Shown here in pieces: positions 53,567 to 62,670 of a stretch of DNA of 64,000 nucleotides. The position numbers and the translations under genes were made by a program. Source of the stretch: Lytechinus pictus (lineage: Eukaryota; Echinodermata; Echinoidea; Temnopleuroida; Toxopneustidae); the NCBI RefSeq assembly GCF_037042905.1, contig NC_087250.1:496001-560000 (forward strand), given 5' to 3'. Under the pieces are notes generated by a model. The model did no database searches. It had not been told where the DNA came from and was given only the letters and a program-made list of their open reading frames with translations. Position 1 is the stretch's first letter, and every line of letters begins with the position of its first letter.

Positions 53567-53800
53567 AAAAACGGTTACACTTCGTAATTCCGAAACACGT
53601 AAATTGCTGTTCGTTAATCCGAAAACAAAAAAAGGGTTCGTTAATGCGAACATTTGTGGCGTTATTCCGAAGGTTCGTCAGTCCGAAAAGGAAATAAGGT
53701 TCGTTATTCCGAAGGTTTGATATTCCGAAAACGAAATAAGGTTCGTTGTTCCGAAGGTTCGTTCTTCCGAAATTTCGTTAATCCGTAAAAGGAAATAATC
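53567..53800. repeat. TTCCGAA-type minisatellite, second copy
   Basis: Starts GGTTACACTTCGTAATTCCG as at 38305 and carries the same degenerate AAGGTTCGTTATTCCGAA units. The inverted end seen at 38560-38655 is missing here. Confidence 0.75.
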
Positions 53801-55454
53801 GGTGGCGAAGCCGGGAAACCCGGAAGGATAAGCGTGGTGGAGGAGGGGGGGGACACCGTTGCTGTTCAGTTGTTATGAGGATGGAGAGGCAAAGGAATTA
53901 AGGGCAGTGGAGCAAAGTAGAGCAAAACCTTCTTACTTTTACCTTATTGAAAAACAAATGATAACAATAACCCGAAGAAATGAGACTTTCTAATCTAAAA
54001 AGTATACTTTAACAAGGGTATTTTCATTTCGAAAAACGGCACATTTCATTTTGAAAAGGGAATTTCCCACAAAAAATAGTATTTTTTTTTGGTGCAAGAG
54101 CCCCGGCTCCCCCCCCCCATGCTTTCACCGCCACTGTGGGAATCTATCGTTACCAGGGGTGTTAAATTACGCAGAATTCTCTCAAAGGGATGATCATAGG
54201 CTATGACGTAGTTCACGTTTTTCTCTCATTTTTTCTAGCCCTGCAATTCTGCAAATATTTATTCTATTATTCATTTCATTTATCAGGTTTATACATAGAT
54301 GACTGTAACATGATAAAAAGGTACAAGAACCAAACTGAACATATTTACAATAATTACAACTTACAAAAAGACTACAACATCAAACAAATAAAATATAAAT
54401 GCATTCAACGAGAAAACTATTAACAAAAAGGTATAAGAGCAGAATTGTTATCATATAAGATATCAAATCAAATATCGCTATAAAAAATAAGGGCGTGTTG
54501 ATGCATTTTGAAATTGCTTTGTCAAAGTTCAAAATGTCCACTAAAATATCCATTCTTGATTAAATCTTTACCACTTATAAACCTAAGCAGGGACATTTTC
54601 TCGATCTATCCAGGCTCATAAAACCATAAACTTATTCAGAAAGGCAAGGAATGTAAAATATTGAGTTTGCATGGATATTGACAGGGGAATAAGTGCACCC
54701 AGCTGAAAGAATATATTGTGATCGATGAGCACAATATTAAAAGTGAAAATTTATTTTCTAAAATTAAAATACATTAGCCTTCAGTGAATTAACTTGATTT
54801 GATTATTAAAACTGGATAACAAAAATAGTCATGAAAACAAGATTACAGTTGTTGAGTTGGAATTGACCATAAAACAGACATGACATGTTGTCTCTATCAG
54901 TGTGCATTTCCCATTATCAAGCTTGATATGATCTGCCAAACACTCCTCTTGCTCTTCTGAACATGCTCAATATTGTGATTTGATGAGCCTAGGTTGATCA
55001 TTGAGCTTTTCCTGGTCAGCTCAGGGAAATCGCTTCTCATCAGATTCTGGTATGCTAGAAAATGAAGAACATCTAGCAGCCCTGCATCCAAAACATGGAA
55101 GAAGCTTATAGAACCACTGTAAAACTGCTGAAGCAAGAAGTCTTCACAGAAGAACATTTAATTGAGAATAATATTTATTTTTTATTAATTCAGCCGTATA
55201 TATTGACCTCGTCTAGATTGGGGCCAATATGATTTTTTTTCCGGGCAATGCTAGTATACTTGATGTGCCCCTGCCAGTCCCCATTATATAAATACTGGGA
55301 ATACTGGCAAATAATGTGAAGTACGCTGAAACATTTATTTGGGTCAACCTAGATTCCCATTAATGCCCTCCAGTCTTCCTTGCACACCACTTTCATTTAC
55401 ATGAACAAAAAAACTGTAAGTTTTATGTTTGAAAACCTTATATACAATATTCAC
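53801..55454. other. Intron sequence, no gene recognised
   Basis: Near 53805-54140 a GGTGGCGAAGCC start and CTTTCACCGCCACTG end suggest a hAT-type MITE with degraded termini. A minus-strand frame at 54897-55157 (about 86 codons) has mixed composition but no recognised domain. The remainder is AT-rich. Confidence 0.35.
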
Positions 55455-55740
55455 GTATAAGCCTCTGTGGCGTCGTGGTCTTGTGGTTATCTGAGGGACA
55501 TGGGTTCGATTCTCAGCCATGGCGTGTTTTCCTTAAGCAAGAAATTAACCCACGTTGTACTGCACTCAACCCAGGTGAGTGAGGTGCATTAGTACCCAGT
55601 AGGGTTGAATTCTTTAGCGCCTATGTGGCAGCACAACGAAGCCGGGGTAATAATCGCAACCCTTTGTATCCTCAGGTAAAAGCGCTTTATAAATCCAATT
55701 ATTATTATCATTATTATTGCTATTATTAATCATCATTATA
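55455..55740 (+). mobile_element. tRNA-derived SINE, second family
   Basis: tRNA-like head with GTGGTCTTGTGGTTATC (A-box region) and B box GGGTTCGATTCTC at 55502-55514. A body follows (CCCAGTAGGGTTGAATTC, AAAGCGCTTTATAAATCC) with an ATT-rich tail (about 55698-55732). Different head and body from the SINE at 6111-6333. Confidence 0.75.
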
Positions 55741-55922
55741 GTTTTAATGTTTATAGAATTGTGTGCATATCTCATCAATTGAACAACTAGAAAGTAGTAA
55801 AATTTATACTTCTGGATTGAGATTGTAAATTCTTATTCATAATTATTCTGAATGGCTGTACCGGTATTTACTCTGATCCCCTGCCCCCTTTCCTAGAGTT
55901 TGTATTAATTCATTTCACTTAC

Positions 55923-56078
55923 AAAAACGCCAGCCCAAACTCCAACTCGTGGATAATCTATGATGTCCCAGTGGTAGTAGGTAATGACGTACAATGATAA
56001 GGCCACTGAGATGATACCCAAAACAAACTGCATCACCCCGATAGATATTCCAGCTCTGTAGTTAAATGGACTTTTTTT
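55923..56078 (-). CDS. Membrane gene exon 2 (first span)
   Basis: Acceptor CTGTTTTTTGTTTACAAAG, donor GTAAGTGAAATG. It encodes 52 residues: KKSPFNYRAG, the first span GISIGVMQFVLGIISVALSL, then YVITYYHWDIIDYPR and the start of span 2 (VGVWAGVF). A competing acceptor just before AGCTGG would put the exon in a different phase from exon 1; the acceptor chosen gives phase 0 at both ends. Confidence 0.8.
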
Positions 56079-56280
56079 CTTTGTAAACAAAAAACAGATA
56101 AAACACAATTTACTGTCATGCATTAATTAGTGTGAAGACAATGAGAGTTTGTGTGTTAGAGCGTGTGTGTCATTGCTAAAAAGTTGACGTAATTTATATG
56201 CAATGATGATGGCGATGATAATAATGATATTGATATTATAGTAATATAGAAATAGATAACTACCGAAAATTCACCCAATG

Positions 56281-57354
56281 CAGTGCGTATAAAAAAACGG
56301 AACAGTTTTGAAAGTCTACAAAAAATATGTTTCAAATTATGATATCTTTGTTTTGATGCTAATAGATGCTCTAAAATTTTATCTTTGAAATGCTATTCAA
56401 AAAAATAAATTTTGTTCATGCTTGAGCGAACGCGGGACGTTTTGTCGGCGGTCCAAAAAGAGGCTTGCGCCCAAATGGCAGAAATCCTTTTATTACGTGA
56501 AACAAATTTTGTTATGGTACATTTAAAAGACATGAATCCATTTTCAACGAGTTATTGATTCCTTGACCAAGTTTGATTATTTGCTTGACAGGAAAAACAG
56601 GAAGGGATTCATGTCTTTCAATGGCAATGTGTATTCAGTCAATTTTGAAGGAGTTAGATATGGCAGATCGGGTAAAATGTATTAAAAGGTTGTGAGCGAG
56701 CGAGCAAAAATTTCCACTTTTTTATTTCAATATCAAAATTTAATATTCAGAATATATCATATTTCACTTTCTATCTTTCCTTTTACTTCCTTTCCACTTT
56801 TTTCTTGGTCATGATTTTTTTCAATTGAAGGGGGGGGTGGAGCATCCCCAAGCCCCCACCCATCTGTATGTCACCGTTCAAAGGCACCATAACCTTTTTA
56901 GCACACAATGAAAGGATTTGAAAAAAAATGCACACTCTCCCATACTTCGGTTGAAAAAAATGTTTTTGCTTATAGAAGGAATATTCAAAGCTAAAAGAGA
57001 ACATATTAAAAAGAAACAATAGAACAATTCAAACAAATAAATAGATTTGAAAATGAATTTTGACCGCATAATTTGAAAATGATGGCAAAGATAACGAAAA
57101 GGTTAAGAGGAAGTCTGCTGATTAGCAAGAAGTCCGATCATCATATTTATCATTTCTGCCATTTTAGCACAAGCCTCCTTTTTAACCACAGACAAAAACA
57201 TTCCATGTTCGCTCAAGCATGAACGAAACTTTTTTTAATGGCATTTCAAAGATAAGATTTCAGAGCATCTATTAACATCAAAATATAGGTATCATAATTT
57301 GAAATATATTTTCATAGACTTTTCAAAACTGTCCCGTTTTTTTTATACACACTG
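56281..57354. mobile_element. Tc1/mariner-like non-autonomous element with ~200-bp inverted repeats
   Basis: Left CAGTGCGTATAAAAAAACGG and right CCGTTTTTTTTATACACACTG are inverted termini, with TA following the right end (57355-57356). Inverted similarity continues inward about 200 bp (GTTCATGCTTGAGCGAACG, GCGCCCAAATGGCAGAAATC). The middle (about 56650-56880) resembles the hAT-type interior with GAGCGAGCGAGC and a G run. No transposase frame. Terminal fragments of relatives lie at 2656-2771 and 36463. Confidence 0.7.
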
Positions 57355-57356
57355 TA

Positions 57357-58463
57357 TATCGTGGGCCCGGCAGCCAATGCGTGCAGCGCCAGTTCAACGT
57401 TGCTGCCTCACTTATTCGTTGAACGACAAACAAAATAGGGTGTCAGAAGTACCAATGTTTAATCATAATGATGATGGTAATAATGATAGTAATGATATTC
57501 ATTATTAATATTAGAAAAAGTAGTAATAGTATTATCATTATTATTGATATTATTAATATAGGAATGATGATAACGGCCTTTTATTACACATGCATCCACT
57601 CAACAGACAACAAAGATTACGACTTTTTATTAACCTGTTCTTTTTTATTTCATGATTATTCTAATAATTCAATATTAGATTTCTTAATATTTGAACAAAG
57701 GGGGGGGGGCAAATTGTATGTGGAACAAATCTCAACTACCACTATGAAGATTCATGTTTTCTGAATTATTCATAATCATTTTTCCTGTGAATTTAAAACA
57801 AGCTTTTACGAAAAATAGATTAAAGTTAAAATCGTCTTCAGCTTTAAATGCCTTTTTGTCTTCTATTTTTTTTTTTTTTTCAATTACAAAATAGAAGATT
57901 ACTGACTATGCCCCTGTACATCGTACCGCTGTTAGATGAATATTGTATTTTATTAACCAATCTATGAAAACGTATTTATACGAGTAAGTACTCCCAGTTC
58001 GTTTCCACATAATGAAAGGGTTATGTGAAGTTACAATCATGTGTATACATTATTTACATGTATGTATATGTCACTATGTGATAGAGCGTTACGAACGGGC
58101 GAGATTTTAGTCTTCAAATTTTCAAAAGCGAAACTAAATCAGAAGCCTTGTACCCTTTCCATCTCGTACACTGTAAAATTTCAACCAGCACGAGGGCAAT
58201 TATGTGTCCAACCAATTTTAGGGAGTATTTTATCCAACGCATATTGTCCAGTAAGGTTAAAAAATAAGCAGCAACTAATTTAGAATTGGCAAAATTTCCA
58301 TCACACTGGATAAATAATGTCGGGTGGACACATAATTGCCCTCATGGAGCATTTTTACCCATTAAATTTTAGAATGTATTTACCACCCATGAGATAATGA
58401 AACTGCTTGATTAATAGCAACGATTGTATGCTAAGAGTGAAAAACCAATATTAATTTGCTTAC
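57357..58463. other. First intron and flank, no other gene recognised
   Basis: AT-rich with ATT/ATG microsatellite-like stretches (57460-57570). At 58185-58345 the words GAGGGCAATTATGTGTCC and GGACACATAATTGCCCTCA are inverted and bound a possible small MITE. No coding signal. Confidence 0.4.
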
Positions 58464-58547
58464 CTTGATACACTTTATCAATCCATGGACTTCATTTCTC
58501 CTCACCTCCTGGGCTTGAGCGACTCTGTTTCTTCTCTGACGTGGCAT
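58464..58547 (-). CDS. Membrane gene exon 1 (start codon)
   Basis: ATG at 58547 is the first ATG after an in-frame TGA 21 bases upstream. It encodes 28 residues rich in Arg (MPRQRRNRVAQAQEVRR and then NEVHGLIKCIK), a basic cytoplasmic N-terminus, ending at donor GTAAGC in phase 0. The exon is short and its assignment depends on the in-frame join to exon 2. Confidence 0.65.
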
Positions 58548-58802
58548 ATCAAATTGTGATGAAGCTCATAAAAACCTTGCTACATTGATGAAAAAAAATC
58601 ATTCTATTTAATTTTTTTAGACAGTAATGTTACAATTTCGAGATGTAACGCTTTGCATGTTCTTCAAAGAACGTAGCGCTCTTGTTATGAAATTGCCCTA
58701 TCTCCCATTCGTCTGTTTTGTCCGGAGTTTTCGCATCCTCAACAACCATGACAACGGGGACATTAGATCTGGGTTCGTGTGCAAAATTCTTGTTGCTACT
58801 AT

Positions 58803-59045
58803 GACCCCGTTCTCATTACGCTGTCTGAAACTAGTTCACTGGAAACCGGTTCAGGAAACCAGTATGAAAGATCGCTTTGCTAGCGTTCCCATTTGATCAC
58901 CCGAAAGTGGTTTTCAAAATCACTTCCCGTTAAGCAATCTTGTTGCTCTGGGAACGCGCTCAATGGGGTAACACGTTTCGCGCGAAATTCGAAACCACAG
59001 TGTAAGTATTCTACTGTGTGGAGTAACGCGCTCAAAATATCATTA
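58803..59045. mobile_element. MITE, partial third copy of the 22.2-23.0 kb family
   Basis: Starts GACCCCGTTCTCATTACG and follows the family (GAAACTAGTTCACTGGAAAC, AGATCGCTTTGCTAGCG, GGAACGCGCTCAATGGGGT) until AACGCGCTCAAAATATC, where it is truncated. It lies 250 bp upstream of the membrane-gene start codon. Confidence 0.75.
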
Positions 59046-60019
59046 AAATAAAAAATGAATATATGAATGTAAATTATGTACTATTGGTGAATAAGAAACT
59101 TCTTGCGATTGCCATTCCCAGATGTCCCAGCTTCTGACATACTGCAATTGACACACAATATTCAATAGTATTGTTTTAAGTAACTGATCTTATTCAAAAA
59201 TATCTCTAGAGTGATATAAATTTAGAGGTCAAACCAAGACAAAGGACAAGGACAAACCACACCCGTAAAAGCCATATTCATGCCAGGCATAAAGGCTCAT
59301 TTTTGGTGGTTTTTCATCTTTTTTTTCATCGTGGAGGGGAAATAGATTCTAATATCTAGGTATTGATTCGAAGTCTTCACAAAATAGGAGACACACAGAC
59401 TAGATCTAATTAAACAGATCTTCCTCTGGCCTCCAGCTTCGATATCATATGAGACCAAAGGCAAACCCAAATCAGATTCCCCATTTGTCGATTGCCATGA
59501 TTGAATATTATTTCGAAGAGGTCTTTGTCGAAGTGTAACAAGTTACTCTGTGTCTGTGATTGATGATGCCTGACTCTTTGAGTGACATTCATTGATTTTT
59601 TAATTGAGCAAACAAAGTTAGAACTCTAACTTAACATGAATAAGTAACATATGATAGTAGACCCCTAGATCTAAAATACATGTCGCCAGGATCCGGAGAG
59701 GTAGAACTGAGGTACAGCTGGTGACGGTCGCAAAACTTCTCCTTGAAGTACTACCGATGACGAGATAGTCGCTCATCGAATGAATCATTCTAATCAAATA
59801 TAATTCTTATAATAACCGGGCCTATATTGATTATATCTATGATGCGGAAAATTATATCATTCTCATAATCATTACATCACCGCATGCACATTTACAGATT
59901 CTTAGTATTGGGTGAAAATTAAGTTGCTGACCTTGTATCTTATAATGGTAGAATGGCGGGGGTTTCACTAGAATAACATTATTATGAAGGAAGGAAGGAA
60001 AATATAAGAAATAAATAAA
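59046..60019. other. No gene recognised
   Basis: Mixed-composition DNA upstream of the membrane gene. It could include promoter or 5' UTR exons but nothing specific is visible. Confidence 0.35.
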
Positions 60020-60105
60020 TAATAATAATAATTGTGATATCTTATTGAGCGAACACACCATCCAGAGACGCTCATGGCGCTAGCCCAGCAACAGTTCCTT
60101 TGGAT
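60020..60105 (-). mobile_element. LINE 3'-end fragment
   Basis: AATAATAATAATTGTGATATC and CTTATTGAGCGAACACACC, then GACGCTCATGGCGCTAGC, match the 3' end of the minus-strand LINE at 28069-29165. Only about 85 bases remain, followed by a TA microsatellite. Confidence 0.75.
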
Positions 60106-60897
60106 ATATATATATATTTATATATATAGTGTGATGATAAGTTTACTTCTACCAATCGCTGTTGAGTTGTGAATATTAAACATAATGAGATGAGGCGAGG
60201 CCAACTCAACAGATGACGCAGGACACCATTATTTGCTTTAGCTTTCGTCTTTTAATTGAGACTTCGTCAGAAGCGTCTGAAAAATATAAGGAGATACAAC
60301 ATCCAAGTTTGTTTTGCACATCAATGAATTATCACCAAGTTGAATATATTCCATAATGACAAATTAATGAATGAACAGATAAATAAATTAATGAATAATG
60401 AATAATTAATAACTAATTCAATGAAGAATACATACGGTACCTGTAATTACAGACTATTGTGATAGTTAAGTATGACCGTATCCTATCTCGTTCTTTAGGA
60501 AAGTGGCAAAAATTGCAAAAAGAAAACATTGGTTGCTATAGGTGGTGAAAGTGCAAAGCGCATTGGTAATGCGCATTTAATTTATGTCACAATGAGTATG
60601 AATATTCATGATATTAGATATCGTAAGCTGGAGGATGATGACGAAAACATTGTTTCTTACAAGCATAGTAATTAAATCTCTGTGAAACGATATAAATTTT
60701 GAAATCAAATTAAGTAAAGATTATAAATAAAATGGTTGTAATTCGCGTAATGACCAAAAGTCTCACTTCTCAAGCTTGGGTCATCTAGAAATCACCTAAC
60801 AAATACATAACAATAAGTATTAAAAATAATTCAATCATTTAATTAGTGACACTGATGTAACAAATGTGACCCACGATTGAGGTTAATTAGAAAATAT

Positions 60898-61059
60898 CTA
60901 TTCTTCTACATTGATGCCGTTTGGTACAAGTGTCTTAAGTTTCAGAATCCAATATGACTCTCGTTTGAGTATGATTGATTCATGCTGTTTTCTGATAAGT
61001 TCTATTCCTACAATTTGAATATCATCTGTGGAATGATTATCAGAACTGAAGTGGGCCAT
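60898..61059 (-). pseudogene. C-terminal end of a Penelope-like GIY-YIG protein
   Basis: A 53-codon frame from a fortuitous ATG at 61059 to TAG at 60898-60900. It begins AHFSSDNHSTDDIQIVGIE and ends KRESYWILKLKTLVPNGIN, the conserved end of the GIY-YIG endonuclease domain in Penelope-like retroelements. The reverse transcriptase and the first half of the nuclease are missing, replaced by the inverted arm. Confidence 0.75.
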
Positions 61060-61572
61060 GAATTACAACCATTTTACAACTGAATTACAACTGAATTACA
61101 ACAATTTTATTATAATCTTTACTTAATTTGATTTCAAAATTTATATAGTTTCATAGAGATTTAATTACTATGCTTGTAAGAAACAATGTTTTCGTCATCA
61201 TCCTCCAGCTTACGATATCTAATATCATGAATATTCATACTCATTGTGACATAAATTTTATGCGCATTACCAATGCGCTTTGCGCTTTCACTACCTAGCA
61301 ACCAATGTTTTCTTTTTGCAATTTTTGCCACTTTCCTAAAGAACGAGATAGGATACGGTCATACTTAACTATCACAATAGTCTGTAATTACAGGTATGTC
61401 TTTTTAATTTATATCATTATCATTTTAATTGAATTAATTATTTATTATTCATTAATTTATTTATCTGTTCATTCATTAATTTGTCATTATGGAATATATT
61501 CAACTTGGTGATAATTCATTGATGTGCAAAACAAACTTGGATGTTGTATCTCCTTATATTTTTCAGACGCTT

Positions 61573-61600
61573 CTGACGAAGTCTCAATTAAAAGACGAAA
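61573..61600 (+). ncRNA. Hammerhead-like core in the right Penelope arm
   Basis: CTGACGA, one base A, a 4-bp stem GTCT/AGAC around an 8-base loop, then GAAA. The same motif is in the left arm on the minus strand (60270-60243). Cleavage ability is not shown. Confidence 0.4.
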
Positions 61601-61660
61601 GCTAAAGCAAATAATGGTGTCCTGCGTCATCTGTTGAGTTGGCCTCGCCTCATCTCATTA

Positions 61661-61991
61661 TATATATATATATATATATACATTCATACCTAAAGCTCTG
61701 CTTTATATATCATTGAGCACTTTGCACAATCATCGGCATCTACACATCTAAGGATATATATATATATATATATACATGTATATATATATCTTAGATCCCT
61801 AAGAATATGAATTTGGTCCGTAAAATATTTGAAAGAAATTGCAGTTTTGTATGTTACTATATACAAAATAACAAGATAAATTTTTTCGATGTCTTATCAA
61901 ACTGATGTATGGTTTGATTCATCCAGGAAAAGTCAAATTACGATGGAAAAAAATATTCATTTGGACTTACTTTGATTGAAACAGAGGACAG
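61661..61991. other. TA microsatellites and AT-rich DNA
   Basis: TA runs at 61658-61682 and 61755-61790. No gene. Confidence 0.5.
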
Positions 61992-62021
61992 TTTCACGTC
62001 CGATCCGGGACGCTTCTTCAG
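61992..62021 (-). ncRNA. Hammerhead-like core overlapping a Penelope stop codon
   Basis: On the minus strand CTGAAGA (62021-62015), one base A, a 6-bp stem GCGTCC/GGACGT with one G-T pair around a 6-base loop, then GAAA (61995-61992). The TGA inside CTGAAGA is the stop codon (62020-62018) of the Penelope-like GIY-YIG frame. Confidence 0.5.
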
Positions 62022-62443
62022 CTCTTCTGAATTGGCGGGAAATCGTCGTTGCCGATTGGCGCCGAAGCACCGTCGATATTATTGTCTTGGAGACGTCGAG
62101 GAATTTTTCGGATTACAGGATTGTAAATCCGAGAGAGGTTATGTCGTAATCCTCCTCCTTTGTTGAGAGATGGGTTCTCTGCGTTGACGTAGACCGCATC
62201 ACGGACCCCCCTCTCAAACCACCTAGGTTCTTTGTCTAGGATGAGCACGTCTTTATCTTTGAAGTTGTGTTTAGACGTGTTCAGGTCGAAGTATACGGCA
62301 GAATCGTATCCCGATGCGCCTGGTCTGCGATGTTGATACAAACGCTTGGAGAGGGGTTGTTTTGTTTCACCAATATAATTAGCGCTGCAACCTGTCTCTT
62401 GGCACTGGACGCCCTGTTCCTGGAACGCCGTGTGCGGCGCTCT
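62018..62443 (-). pseudogene. GIY-YIG nuclease domain of a Penelope-like element
   Basis: An open frame of about 141 codons without an in-frame ATG. It carries the GIY-YIG core GCSANYIGETKQPLSKR, then QHRRPGASG, a KDKDVLILDKEPRWFERGV stretch and NPSLNKGGGLRHNLS, which are hallmarks of the C-terminal endonuclease of Penelope-like retroelements. The nuclease nicks target DNA to prime reverse transcription. The upstream reverse transcriptase is missing: the frame closes at 62444 and a MITE lies at 62509. The catalytic region looks intact, so the loss is by 5' truncation. Confidence 0.8.
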
Positions 62444-62508
62444 TCACATCTTAAGCTTTTTCGGAACATTTCATTAACTTTCGTTAGCAGAATCTTTGTC
62501 GTCACTAA

Positions 62509-62670
62509 TACCTTGGTCACATTTGTTCTACGGCGGCCGTACGGTTAGTTGAGAACAGCCGTTTTAACATTTTTTTGTCCAACTATGTATAGGTGGTTTG
62601 ACTTGAAATTAATAAAACGGCTGTTTTCGACTCGCCGTACGGCCGCCGTAGAGCAAATGTGACGAAGGTA
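62509..62670. mobile_element. Palindromic MITE
   Basis: Starts TACCTTGGTCACATTTG and ends CAAATGTGACGAAGGTA. Arms with CTACGGCGGCCGTACGG / CCGTACGGCCGCCGTAG and AACAGCCGTTTTA / AAAACGGCTGTTT pair over about 60 bases, with a loop near 62590. A TA target is possible. Confidence 0.75.

Larger units (their letters stand above)
34979..58547 (-). other. Gene model: four-span membrane protein, MS4A/CD20-like
   Basis: Five coding exons (58547-58464, 56078-55923, 53413-53357, 50517-50329, 35405-35274) have lengths 84, 156, 57, 189 and 132. All are multiples of three and all junctions are phase 0, giving 206 residues plus an undetermined C-terminus. Donors are GTAAGC, GTAAGT, GTAAGT, GTGAGA and GTAAGT. 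Predicted spans are about residues 38-62, 72-92, 100-122 and 164-189. A short basic N-terminus, the SKK loop between spans 2 and 3, the long loop before span 4 and the FCCNGLCCG end match the layout of MS4A proteins, which act as membrane adaptors or channel-related proteins. Other tetraspan families are not excluded. The introns hold many mobile elements, the largest being about 15 kb. Confidence 0.7.
60183..61660. mobile_element. Penelope-like element with ~570-bp inverted arms
   Basis: The left arm 60183-60744 and right arm about 61061-61660 are inverted copies with small differences, starting TAATGAGATGAGGCGAGGCC at the outside. The 316-bp middle carries the end of a GIY-YIG coding region on the minus strand. 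TA microsatellites flank both sides (60100-60130, 61658-61682). Each arm carries one hammerhead-like core (minus strand 60270-60243, plus strand 61573-61600). Confidence 0.75.

Noticed and set aside
55950..56062. Alternative exon 2 acceptor before AGCTGG and its other open frame
   Set aside because: It would break phase with exon 1 and give a non-membrane sequence instead of the first hydrophobic span.
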